From: DASZHJ01 sp963735465
GTDB lineage: Bacteria; Pseudomonadota; Alphaproteobacteria; ATCC43930; CGMCC-115725
NCBI GenBank assembly: GCA_963735465.1
Contig: CAVTLA010000001.1
Span: 3,658,001-3,722,000, forward strand
Direction: 5' to 3'
DNA: 64,000 nt
A model generated the notes under the pieces. It searched no databases. It saw only the letters and a list, made by a program, of their open reading frames with translations, and had not been told where the DNA came from. Shown piece after piece: positions 44,858 through 54,960 of this stretch (its first letter is position 1; each line of letters begins with the position of its first letter). The position numbers were made by a program, and so were the translations under genes.

Positions 44858-45819
44858 CGCCCGCTCCGTGCCAATGCGTCAGCAATCTCGAGCACCCTGG
44901 TGGCGAGCGCGGTCTTGTCCGCCAGCGTCGCCATCAGCGTCGACGCCGCCCTCACGGGAGCGCCGTGATCGGCGCCGTCCCGGGCGTCCGCGTGGTCGAC
45001 GACGACCGCATCGAGCAGGCCCTGATATCGCCTGGAGACCGCCGCGGCCGTGGACGCAAGGCCGAGCTCGCGCATCATCTTCGCCGTTGGTCCCTTCACC
45101 GCGCGGCCGCCGATGATCGGAGAAACCGCGATGACCGGCGCCGGCGAGGCGGCGATCGCCGCGCGCACGCCGGGCAGGTCCAATATGGGCTCGATGCTGA
45201 TGAATGGGTTCGACGGGCAGAGCAGCACGGCGCGGAGGCCGGGGTCGCGGAGCGCGGCGATGAAATCCGGATGCGGCGCCGCCTTGTCGATGCCGTCGAA
45301 GGCGACTTCCCGCACCGCGGGCGCGCAGCGCTGGCGCACGAAGTAGTCCTGGAAGTCGAGCCAGCCGCGCTCCGTCCTGAGGCGCGTGCGCACGCGGTCG
45401 TCGCTCATGGGCAGCAGGCGGGAGACGATGCCCAGGCGGCGGCGGAACTCGTCGGTCACTTGCGATAGCGAGGCGCCCTCGCGCAGGCGGCGGGTGCGCT
45501 CCACATGCGTCGCGAGATCGCCGTCGCCGAGGCGGAACCAGGTCTCGCCGCCGATCCGCTCCAGCGCCGTCATGAAGGTCCAGGTCTCGCCGCGCCGGCC
45601 CCAGCCGAGCTCCTCGTTGTTGAGATCGGCGAGGGTGTACATGAGCGTGTCGAGGTCGGGGGAGATGCTGAGTCCGAGATGCTCGAAATCATCGCCGGTG
45701 TTGGCGACGACCAGGAGCTTCCCCGACGGCAGGATGCGATCGAGGCCAAGCGCGAGCTTGGCGCCGCCGATCCCACCGGAGAGCGCCAGCACCGTGCCAT
45801 CGCGATGTGACGCGCTCAT
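44854..45819 (-). CDS. cofD: CofD: LPPG:Fo 2-phospho-L-lactate transferase
   Basis: 321 residues. The Rossmann-like opening LALSGGIGGAKLALGLDRIL and VVANTGDDFEHLGLSISPDL are diagnostic, as are CPSNPFISIEPIL and SPIIGGRAVKGPTAKMMREL. It transfers the guanylylated three-carbon moiety to Fo, giving (dehydro-)F420-0. It is the second gene of the operon, overlapping cofE and cofC by 4 bp. Full length, all motifs intact. Confidence 0.96.
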   Translation of the reverse strand: MSASHRDGTVLALSGGIGGAKLALGLDRILPSGKLLVVANTGDDFEHLGLSISPDLDTLMYTLADLNNEELGWGRRGETWTFMTALERIGGETWFRLGDGDLATHVERTRRLREGASLSQVTDEFRRRLGIVSRLLPMSDDRVRTRLRTERGWLDFQDYFVRQRCAPAVREVAFDGIDKAAPHPDFIAALRDPGLRAVLLCPSNPFISIEPILDLPGVRAAIAASPAPVIAVSPIIGGRAVKGPTAKMMRELGLASTAAAVSRRYQGLLDAVVVDHADARDGADHGAPVRAASTLMATLADKTALATRVLEIADALARSGR

Positions 45820-46607
45820 CGGAACAAGTCCTGCTCCGCCGGCCGGACGAGCGCCTGCGCCGGAGCCGACGGCGCCGACCAGCTGAGGCCGCGCACCACC
45901 ACAACCGGCCGACCCTCCGCCGCCTGTCCCATGAGGAGCGAGGCCGCGGCGGCGATCTCGTCGGCGAATCCCACCTCGGTCACCAGCAGCGCGCGGCCGA
46001 AGAGGTCCGGCGTTCCCCGCATATCGACCAGCGCCGGCAGGCCCGAGGCGCCGAGCGCTACGCCGACGGTGCCGCGGCGCCAGGCACGGCCGAAGCTGTC
46101 GTTGATGATCACGGCAAGGCGGCGATGGAAATGCGCTTCCAGCCGTGTCCGCAATGCGTCGGCGCTGGCGTCCGGGCTTTTCGGCAGCAGCAGCACCAGC
46201 TCGCGTCCATCGGGCTCCGCGACATTGGAATGATCGACGCCCGCATTCGCCATGACGAAACCCTCGCGATGCTCCACCACGATGAGACCCGGGCGATGGC
46301 GGACGACGCGGCGGGATTCGGACAGGATCACCTCCACCATCCGGGGATCCTTCTCGATCTCTTTCCCGAGATCGACGGCGCGGTCCGAGGGTGTGACGGT
46401 CGCGAGATCGACGAAGCGGTTCTCGGCCTTGGAGACCGCCTTCTGCGCCACCACCACGACGTCGCCGTCCTCCGGCACGAAGGCCCCGTCCTCCATCGCC
46501 GCGATGATGAGCGCGGCCAGGTCGTCGCCGGGCCGGATCAGCGGGATCCCCGCGAGCGCAAAGAGCGCCGCGGCGGGCGCCGCCTGTGCCGATGTCGTCG
46601 CCGCCAT
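45816..46607 (-). CDS. cofE: CofE: coenzyme F420-0:L-glutamate ligase
   Basis: 263 residues with GIPLIRPGDDLAALI, VVVVAQKAVSKAENR and INDSFGRAWRRGTVGVALG, the CofE metal- and GTP-site motifs. It adds the gamma-linked glutamate tail to F420-0. It is a stand-alone CofE: the C-terminal nitroreductase-like FMN domain of actinobacterial FbiB is absent, so any dehydro-F420 reductase must be encoded elsewhere. It is first in the operon; the promoter should lie in the 400-bp gap to 47009. Confidence 0.95.
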   Translation of the reverse strand: MAATTSAQAAPAAALFALAGIPLIRPGDDLAALIIAAMEDGAFVPEDGDVVVVAQKAVSKAENRFVDLATVTPSDRAVDLGKEIEKDPRMVEVILSESRRVVRHRPGLIVVEHREGFVMANAGVDHSNVAEPDGRELVLLLPKSPDASADALRTRLEAHFHRRLAVIINDSFGRAWRRGTVGVALGASGLPALVDMRGTPDLFGRALLVTEVGFADEIAAAASLLMGQAAEGRPVVVVRGLSWSAPSAPAQALVRPAEQDLFR

Positions 46608-47008
46608 CGCGATCCCTTACCTATGCCTCAGCCGAGCGTCGCCCAGCCGCGGCAGCCGCACGACCGCGGCGCCTCCGGGACTGATGTAGAGCGGGATCGC
46701 ATTGTTCGGCCAATCACAAATGGGGGCGTTCTCCGTTCGATCGTCGTCGTCCCAAAACGATACCCGATCCGCGTCCGGGAGGTCCGGACCAATTAGAACC
46801 CCTCCAGCCGGTAACAGCCAGCGAGATTCGCCGTTGGTAAATCCCCGCACCGGGGTACCGAGACGGCGACATCCCGGCACTTTGACCGCGAACCCCCGGT
46901 GACGTGCGGCGGAGTCGGATGACAATGCCGGCAGGGGCCTCTACAAATTCGAGGCGGGGATCATTGCCTGCACGCTCCTGGCCGTGCGTGCAAAAGGGGA
47001 GATTAGAG
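46608..47008. other. 401-bp divergent intergenic region (cofE / Dpp-type operon)
   Basis: Holds the promoters of both the F420 operon (leftward) and the Dpp-type operon (rightward). A minus-strand frame of 102 codons (46617-46925, TTG start, TAA 9 bp before the cofE ATG) spans most of it. Its wobble GC is visibly lower than that of the neighbouring genes and I recognise no family, so I do not call it a gene. No riboswitch consensus was recognised. AGGGGAGATTAG just before 47009 is the ribosome site of the binding-protein gene. Confidence 0.4.
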
Positions 47009-48560
47009 ATGCGGTTTCGCCTGCTCATGCCGGCGCTGTTTTTGGCGGCGTTTCTGCCACTCACAGCCCATTCCGTCGACGCCAAGACCTTTCGCGTCAA
47101 CGTGGTTGCCGATCCCGCCTCCCTCGACCCGATTTCCTATTCCGAGCTGGTCGCCGGACGCATCATGAACAACATGTACGAAGGCTTCACGGTCGTGACA
47201 CCCGACGGCAAGAACGTGCCGGCGCTGGCGGAATCCTGGGAGCCGCTCAAGACCGGCCCGGGCTTCCGCTTCAAGCTGCGCCAGGGCGTCAAATTCCACA
47301 GCGGCCGGGTCTTCACCGCCAAGGACGTGAAATACACCTTCGAGATGCTGCTGACGCCGGGCGCCAAGGGTGGGCTCGCCGCGGTTTATCTCGACAACGT
47401 CGTGGGCGCCGCCGACATGAAGGCGGGCAAGGCCAAGGAACTGGCGGGCGTCACCATCGTCGACGATCACACCGTCGACGTCGCCTTCGCCAAGCCCGAC
47501 GTGCTGTTTCCGATCTATCCCTTCTACTTCGTCGACAGCGGCATCGCCGCGGAGCAGGGGCCGGATTGGGAGACCAAGGTCTCCGCCGGCACCGGCCCCT
47601 TCAAGTTCAAAGATTGGAAGCGCGGCGCCGAGGTCGACATCGACGCCAATCCCGCCTACTGGGGCGGCGCGCCGAAGATCGACGGCGTGCGCTTCCTGAT
47701 CGTGCCCAGCGGTGACACCGCAATCTCACAATACGACGCCGGCGAGCTCGATTTCGTCGACGTGCCGGAGGCGAGCTATCGCCGCGTGCTGCGGGACGAC
47801 CGCTATACCAAGGAGATCATCAAGGTGCCGCGGGCGCAGATCCGCTACCTCGGCATGAACCAGAACCTCTATCGCGGCCTTCAAGGACAAGCGGGTGCGC
47901 GAGGCGATCTCCCTCTCCATCGACCGCGACGCGATGATCAAGGGCCTCTACGGCGGCGCGGCCTTCCCGCTCAACGGCCAGATCACCCCCAGCGTCGCCG
48001 GCTACAGCGCCGATCTGCCGCCGCTCAAATACGATCCCGAGCGCGCCAAGCAGTTGATGGCGGAGGCCGGTCATCCCAACGGCCAGGGCCTGCCGCCCAT
48101 CGACATCACCTGCACCGCGCCGTTCAAGGACGAGATTACCTACTACGCGAACCAGATCAACAAGACCATCGGCCTGACGGTCAACGTCAACATCATGGAG
48201 CGCGCCACCTTCATCAAGGCGATGAATGCCGGCGAGGTCCCGTTCTTTCCGTGGGGCTGGACCGCGGACTATCCAGACGGTTTCTATTTCCTGTCCCAGG
48301 TCTGGTACGGACCGAGCCCGTTCAACCGCTCGCGTTGGAAGAATGCCGAGTTCGACAAGGTGATCGACGAGGCAGCCCAGACCGTCGATGACACGAAGCG
48401 CTACGCGCTCTATCACCGCGCCGAGAAGATCCTGCTGGATGATTGGGGCACAGCACCGCTGCCGATCACCGCGGCGGTGGGGTTGCGCAAGCCCAACGTC
48501 CATGGCGTGACGCTGACCCCCTTCGGCTTCTCGAGCTTCCAGGGGATCACCATCGATTGA
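47009..48560 (+). CDS. ABC transporter substrate-binding protein, family 5 (DppA/OppA-like), frameshifted
   Basis: About 516 residues when joined. A Sec signal peptide (LLMPALFLAAFLPLTAHSVDA) precedes a classical family-5 start (FRVNVVADPASLDPISYSE). Reading is lost near 47876: skipping one base gives YRAFKDKRVREAISLSIDRD, the strongly conserved segment of the family, and the frame then runs to TGA 48560. It is the first gene of the Dpp-type importer and of a long catabolic run. Periplasmic; substrate may be a peptide, a peptide-like compound or another medium-size solute. Confidence 0.87.
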
Positions 48561-48573
48561 GGATGTCCGGGCG

Positions 48574-49512
48574 ATGATCTCATTCATCCTCCGGCGGGTG
48601 CTGGGCCTGCTGCCGATCCTGGGCGTGGCGGTGGTCCTGGCCTTTGCCGCCAACGAGGCGCTGCCCGGCGATCCCGTAATGGTGATGCTGAGCGAGCATT
48701 CCGCCGATACGGAGATGGCGGCGCGGCTCCGGGCGGAATACGGCCTCGACCAGCCAGTCTGGCGGCAGTTCCTGGCCTATGTCGGCAACGCTGCGCGGGG
48801 CGATTTCGGCCTCTCATTCCAGCACGTCCATGTGCCGGTCGTGGAGATCGTGAGCGATCCCCTAAAAATCAGCCCGATCCTCGCGCTCTCGGCCCTGGCG
48901 TTGGCCCTGCCGCTCGGCGCCTTTGCCGGCGTCGTCGCCGCGATCCGGCGCAACAGCTGGACCGACACCGCCATCATCCTGGCCCTGGTGGCGGGGCTCT
49001 CGATCCCGAACTTCGCCATCGCGACCTTCCTGGTCTATCTCCTCAGCATCAAGCTCGGCCTGCTTCCGGTCGCGGGCTGGGGCGGCATCGAGAAGGCGGT
49101 GCTGCCCGTGATGGTGCTGGCGATACCGAGCGCCGCCTACATCGCGCGCCTGATGCGGACATTCATGCTGGAAGTGCTGCAGCAGGATTACATCCGCACC
49201 GCCCGCGCCAAGGGCTTGAGCCGCCGCGTGGTGGTCTATCGCCACGCGCTCCGCAACACGCTGGTGCCGCTCCTGACCTCGGCGGGCATCATCTTCGGCG
49301 GCCTCCTCAGCAACACCTTCGTGGTGGAGACCATCTTCAACATCCCCGGCCTCGGCCGGCTCGCCATCGATTCTATCTTCGCCCGGGACTACCCCGTGGC
49401 CATGGCCGTGGTGATCCTCTTCACCTGCTTCTTCGCGGCGACCAACCTCGTGGTCGACGTCCTCTACGCCCTGGTGGATCCCCGCATCCGCGCCCGCATG
49501 GTCGCCACATGA
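48574..49512 (+). CDS. ABC transporter permease (DppB-like)
   Basis: 312 residues with six membrane segments; the first is VLGLLPILGVAVVLAFAANE. The GDFGLSFQ segment and EAA-loop DYIRTARAKGLSRRVVVYRH are family hallmarks. It follows the binding-protein gene by 13 bp and overlaps the next permease by 4 bp. Confidence 0.94.
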   Translation: MISFILRRVLGLLPILGVAVVLAFAANEALPGDPVMVMLSEHSADTEMAARLRAEYGLDQPVWRQFLAYVGNAARGDFGLSFQHVHVPVVEIVSDPLKISPILALSALALALPLGAFAGVVAAIRRNSWTDTAIILALVAGLSIPNFAIATFLVYLLSIKLGLLPVAGWGGIEKAVLPVMVLAIPSAAYIARLMRTFMLEVLQQDYIRTARAKGLSRRVVVYRHALRNTLVPLLTSAGIIFGGLLSNTFVVETIFNIPGLGRLAIDSIFARDYPVAMAVVILFTCFFAATNLVVDVLYALVDPRIRARMVAT

Positions 49513-50390
49513 GCATCGAAATCGGCCGCGATCCGCCTCTCATCGTCCTCTCCGGATTCTCGGCGTTCCGAAACCAATTCCTCGCCCAACGGAACGCGGT
49601 CATTGGCGGCCTCATCGTCGCGATCGTGGTGGTCGTGGCAGTGCTGGCGCCGCTGCTGGCGCCGCATTCCTTCGCCGACACCGATCTCCTCAATACCTGG
49701 AGCCCACCCTCGGCGGAGAACTGGCTCGGCACCGACAAGCTCGGTCGCGACATCCTGAGCCGACTCATCGTGGGGGCCCGCACCTCCCTGGTTGTGGCGG
49801 GCACGGTGCTGGCGATCACCCTCGTAATCGGCGTCGTCGCCGGCATGATCGCGGGTTACATGGGCGGTCGCACCGACGCGCTGCTGATGCGCGTGGTCGA
49901 TCTCACCTTGGCGTTTCCCGAGGTCGTTGTCGCCATCCTGATCGCCGCCATGCTCGGCCCCGGCGTCGCCACCGTGATCGTGACCCTGGCCTTGGTGTGG
50001 TGGCCGGGGATTGCGCGGCTGACTCGCTCCCTGGTGCTGGTGCTCAGGGACGAGCTGTTCATCGATGCTGCCGTCGTCTCCGGCACGCCCACATCAGTCA
50101 TCCTCTTCCGCCACATCCTCCCCAACATCGTGGCGCCGCTCATCGTGCGCGCCTCGGTCGGCGTCGGCTTCATCATCATGGCGGAGGCCACGCTGAGCTT
50201 TCTCGGCCTCGGCATACAGGAGCCGCTGCCGAGCTGGGGCGGCATGATCCGGGACGGGCTGCCGGCATTGCGCAGCGATCCCTACCTCGCGCTTTTCGCA
50301 AGCCTGGCCCTCGGCACCACCATCATCGGCCTCAACCTCTTGGGAGACGGGCTCCGCGACATGCTCGATCCCAAGCTGCGCGGGCGCTGA
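49509..50390 (+). CDS. ABC transporter permease (DppC-like)
   Basis: 293 residues. The N-terminal cytoplasmic stretch leads to a membrane segment (AVIGGLIVAIVVVVAVLAPL), then WLGTDKLGRDILSRLIVGAR, the typical DppC motif. The EAA-type loop is FIDAAVVSGTPTSVILFRHI, where the usual Ala-Gly positions read SGTP, a mild variation. It forms the channel with the preceding DppB-like protein. Its stop lies 5 bp before the ATPase gene. Confidence 0.94.
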   Translation: MSIEIGRDPPLIVLSGFSAFRNQFLAQRNAVIGGLIVAIVVVVAVLAPLLAPHSFADTDLLNTWSPPSAENWLGTDKLGRDILSRLIVGARTSLVVAGTVLAITLVIGVVAGMIAGYMGGRTDALLMRVVDLTLAFPEVVVAILIAAMLGPGVATVIVTLALVWWPGIARLTRSLVLVLRDELFIDAAVVSGTPTSVILFRHILPNIVAPLIVRASVGVGFIIMAEATLSFLGLGIQEPLPSWGGMIRDGLPALRSDPYLALFASLALGTTIIGLNLLGDGLRDMLDPKLRGR

Positions 50391-50395
50391 CGGCG

Positions 50396-51402
50396 ATGGC
50401 GGAGCCGCTCCTGGAGATCCGCGATCTCACCGTCACCTTCCGCGGCGAGGCGGGACCGCGAGAGGTGCTGAGCAAGGTCTCCTTCACGGTGCAGCGCGGC
50501 GAGATCCTCGGCGTCGTCGGCGAGAGCGGCTCCGGCAAATCGGTGACCGCGCTCGCGGTCATGCGGCTGCTGGGCGAGCAGGGCGCGATCACTGGCGGCA
50601 GCATCCGCCTCGATGGCACCGATCTGGTCCCCCTCGGCGAGCGGGAGATGCTGGAGATCCGCGGCTGCCGCATCGGCATGATCTTCCAGGAGCCGATGAC
50701 CAGCCTGAACCCGCTCCTCACGGTGGGGTTCCAAGTGGCTGAGGTGCTGCGCCGGCATCGGCGACTTCCTGCGCGGGCGGCGCGGAACCGCACGATTGCG
50801 CTCCTCGACCGCGTCGGAATTCCCGGCGCCGCCACGCGCTACGACGACTATCCGCATCAGCTTTCCGGTGGCATGCGCCAGCGGGTGGTGATCGCCATGG
50901 CGATCGCCTGCGGCCCGCGCCTCCTGATCGCCGACGAGCCGACGACCGCCCTCGACGTCACAATCCAGGCGCAGATCCTCGATCTCATCCGGGAGCTGCG
51001 CGACAACGAGGGCTCGGTCCTGCTGATCACCCACGACATGGGCGTGATCGCCCGCATGGCCGACCGCGTCGTGGTGATGTATGCGGGCGAGGTGGTGGAG
51101 AGCGCGCCGCTCCGCGATCTCTTCTTATCACCGCTGCATCCCTATACGCGGCTCCTCTTGGCGGCGGTGCCCACCGCGCGCGCCAAGATGGACCGCCTGC
51201 CGGTCATTCCCGGCGCCATGCCGCAGCCTGGCGCCATGCCCGGCGGTTGCCGCTTCCACACCCGCTGTCCCGCCGTCCTGCCGGCGTGTCGGGAGCAGGC
51301 GCCGGAGTTGGAGACGATCTCCTCCACCCGGATGTCGCGCTGCCTGCGCACGCGGGAATTCCTCGCCGGCGGCACGATCCCCGACCCGAGAGGAGCCGCC
51401 GC

Positions 51403-51406
<4 letters not shown>
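50396..51406 (+). CDS. Peptide-type ABC transporter ATPase (DppD-like)
   Basis: 336 residues. Walker A GESGSGKS, Q-loop FQEPMTSLNP, signature QLSGGMRQRVVIAMAI, Walker B LLIADEPTTALD and H-loop ITHDMGVI are complete. The C-terminal oligopeptide-transporter extension contains GCRFHTRCPAVLPAC, whose Cys residues form the [4Fe-4S]-type region seen in DppD/OppD. Start chosen at ATG 50396, which gives the usual N-terminus LLEIRDLTV. Confidence 0.95.
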
Positions 51407-52352
<946 letters not shown>

Positions 52353-52356
<4 letters not shown>

Positions 52357-53456
52357 GACGCCCCTTGATCATCGAGCGCACGGAATATTTCGCGAAGCCG
52401 GGCATGGCGGAGAAGGTGCTCGCCATCCGCCGCCGCGCATCCGAGGTGCGGCGCGGGCTGGGCCTGCCCGGCGGCCGCATCTTCATCCGACAGCCCGATG
52501 GCGACCCCATGGGACCGGACGTTGCCTGGGAATGCGAGTTCCCCGACGCCACGGCCCAGGCCGCCGACCTCGCGACGCGGGGAGCGAGCCCAGCCTTCGA
52601 GTCGGTGCGGGCGGAGATGACCGCGTGCCTCGCCCGCTTTGGCCGCCACGTCTTCGCCCGCGACGACGCGCCGCTGCCCAATGGCATGCGCGCCATCGAT
52701 GTCGGCGGGCACCCGATCGTGCCGCGCGAGATCGGTGTGCCCAGCGCCGGCCGCGAGCTCCGAGGATATTTCTTCGTGCCACCAGGACCGGGCCGGTTCC
52801 CGTGCCTGGTCCTCAACCACGGCAGCGGGATCGACAAGGGCACTCTCGACGTCTGCCGGCCGGGGATGGCGGCGCTGCTGATGTCCTGGGGTATCGCGTC
52901 CTTCCTGCTGCACCGCCACGGCTACGGCAATTCGCCGGGACCGGGCTGGCGCGAGGAAGTCACCGCCGAATTCGGCACGCCGGACTATGGCGCGCAGATC
53001 GCCGCACGCCTCGACCGCGAGAGCGACGACGTGCTGGCGGCCCTGGAGGTGGTGCGCACGCTGCCGGAGGCTCGGGCGGAGCACATCGGCGTCATGGGCA
53101 GCTCCTTCGGCGGCACCAATACGCTGCTGGCGGCCTCGAAGAGCCAACGCTTCACCTGTGCCGTGGATTTCGCCGGCGCGGCCATGAACTGGGAAAAGGT
53201 GCCGCGGCTCCGGGACGTCATGATTGCGGCAGCGCGGCGCCTGACCATGCCGGTGTTCTTCCTCCAGGCGGAGAACGACTACAGCACCGGCCCGACGCGC
53301 GACCTGACGGCGGCCCTCGCCGGCAGCGGCAAAGTCGTTTGGTCGAAGATTTTTCCTGCCTTCGGTGTCACACCGCTGGAGGGACACCAGTTGGAGAGCC
53401 AGGGTGCGATCCTCTGGGCCACCGAGGTTCGCCGCTTCCTCGAGCGCTACCTATGA
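52353..53456 (+). CDS. Alpha/beta hydrolase with N-terminal NIPSNAP/ABM-like domain
   Basis: 367 residues from GTG 52353. Residues 1-105 (IIERTEYFAKPGMAEKVLAI) look like a dimeric alpha/beta-barrel NIPSNAP/ABM-type domain. Residues from about 125 form a dienelactone-hydrolase-like alpha/beta hydrolase with nucleophile S251 (GVMGSSFGGTN), D309 (LQAENDYSTGP) and H345 (LEGHQLES). The combination is unusual. It could split an ester or thioester of the imported compound. Overlaps of 4 bp on both sides place it firmly inside the operon. Confidence 0.82.
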
Positions 53457-54952
53457 ACACGGCGAGCGAGCGCTTCGACGTCATCGTCGTGGGATTCGGC
53501 TTCGCCGGCGGCATCGCGGCGCTGGAGGCCCATGACGCCGGGGCCCGCGTGCTGCTGCTGGAGAAGCAGGCGAGCCCTGGCGGCATCTCCGTCTGCTCCG
53601 CCGGCGGATTGCGGATCACGAACGACGCCGAGGCGGCCTTCACCTATCTCGCTGCCACCAACGCCGGAACCGCGCCCGAGGAGGTGCTGCGCGTGCTGGC
53701 CCAGGGCATGCAGGACCTGCCGGACTATGCGCGGCGCCTCACCACGGCGGTGGGCGCCGAGCTCGGCGTGCGCGTCTCCCCCGCCAACTATCCCTTCCCG
53801 GGGTTCGAGAGCTTCGGCTTCGCCTATGTGGACGGTGTTCCCGGCTTCGACCCGGCGGCGGAATTCCCGGCGGTGCGCGGCTCGCCGGCCGGCGCACGCC
53901 TCTTCAAAGTGGTGCTGGAGAATCTGCGGCGGCGGCCGAAGATCGAGATCCGTCTTGCTAGCCCCGTGGAGCGGCTGATCCAGGGAGATGGCGCGGTCCG
54001 TGGCGTCATCGTCGGCGGGCGGCCCATCGAGGCTGCGAAAGGCGTCATCCTCGCCTGCGGTGGTTTCGAGGCCGCCACGGACCTGCAGGCGAATTGGTGG
54101 TCGATGAAGCCGGTGCTGAGCGCCGCGGTCCGCTGCAACAGCGGCGACGGGCTGCGGATGGCCCAGAGCGCCGGCGCCGGGCTCTGGCACATGTGGCACT
54201 TCCACGGCTCCTACGGTTTCCGACACCCCGATCCCGCCTATCCCTTCGGCATCCGGGTGAAGCGCCTGCCGGACTGGACGCCGGGCCCGGGATTGCGCGA
54301 GAACGTCACCATGAGCTGGATCCTCGTCGACCGCGGCGGCCGTCGTTTCATGAACGAGTACGACCCCTATCTCCAGGACACTGGCCATCGGCCGTTGGAG
54401 CATTTCGATCCCGCGACGCAGACCTATCCCCGCCTACCCGCATTGATGGTGTTGGACCAGGCCGGGCGCGGGCTCTATCCGCTCTCGGCGCCGACCTGGC
54501 ATGATGCCGAGGTCGCAACCCGCTTCGGCAGCAGCAGCACTCCCCGCGCGCTTGACGACCTCGTGCTGACCCGCGCGGACAGCATCGGGGACCTCGCCCG
54601 AGCCTTCGATCTCGATCCCACTGCGCTCGGCACCACCATCGATCGCTGGAATGCCGCCTGCGCCAACCGCCGCGACGACGAGTTCGGCCGGCCGTCCGGC
54701 AGCATGACACCGATCCGCAAGCCGCCCTTCTCCGCGGCGCGCGCCTGGCCCATCGTCTCCAACACCCACGGCGGCCCGGTGCACGACGAGCAGCAGCGGG
54801 TTCTGGACGCCTTTGGCGCGCCGATCCCGGGCCTCTTTGCCGCAGGCGAGCTCGGCAGCGTCTTCGGACATCTCTACATGTCCGGCGGCAACATCGCGGA
54901 ATGCTTCATCGGCGGCCGGATCGCCGGCCGTGCCGCCGCCGTTTCCACCTGA
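53453..54952 (+). CDS. FAD-dependent oxidoreductase (FAD-binding-2; fumarate reductase/ketosteroid dehydrogenase-like)
   Basis: 499 residues. The dinucleotide motif is FDVIVVGFGFAGGIAALEAH (note GFGFAG in place of the usual GxGxxG Gly-Ala core), followed by ILACGGFEA and a C-terminal FAD contact region LFAAGELGSVFGHLYMSGGN. The fold is that of flavocytochrome-c-type fumarate reductases and 3-ketosteroid-delta1-dehydrogenases. It probably desaturates or reduces a ring or acid in the pathway; the exact reaction is unknown. No signal peptide, so cytoplasmic. Confidence 0.9.
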   Translation: MNTASERFDVIVVGFGFAGGIAALEAHDAGARVLLLEKQASPGGISVCSAGGLRITNDAEAAFTYLAATNAGTAPEEVLRVLAQGMQDLPDYARRLTTAVGAELGVRVSPANYPFPGFESFGFAYVDGVPGFDPAAEFPAVRGSPAGARLFKVVLENLRRRPKIEIRLASPVERLIQGDGAVRGVIVGGRPIEAAKGVILACGGFEAATDLQANWWSMKPVLSAAVRCNSGDGLRMAQSAGAGLWHMWHFHGSYGFRHPDPAYPFGIRVKRLPDWTPGPGLRENVTMSWILVDRGGRRFMNEYDPYLQDTGHRPLEHFDPATQTYPRLPALMVLDQAGRGLYPLSAPTWHDAEVATRFGSSSTPRALDDLVLTRADSIGDLARAFDLDPTALGTTIDRWNAACANRRDDEFGRPSGSMTPIRKPPFSAARAWPIVSNTHGGPVHDEQQRVLDAFGAPIPGLFAAGELGSVFGHLYMSGGNIAECFIGGRIAGRAAAVST

Positions 54953-54960
54953 GGACACCT

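Noticed and set aside
46608..47008. Riboswitch upstream of the Dpp-type operon
   Set aside because: The GC-rich stretch around 46840-46900 can pair locally, but I could not match TPP, cobalamin, glycine, SAM or guanidine consensus elements.
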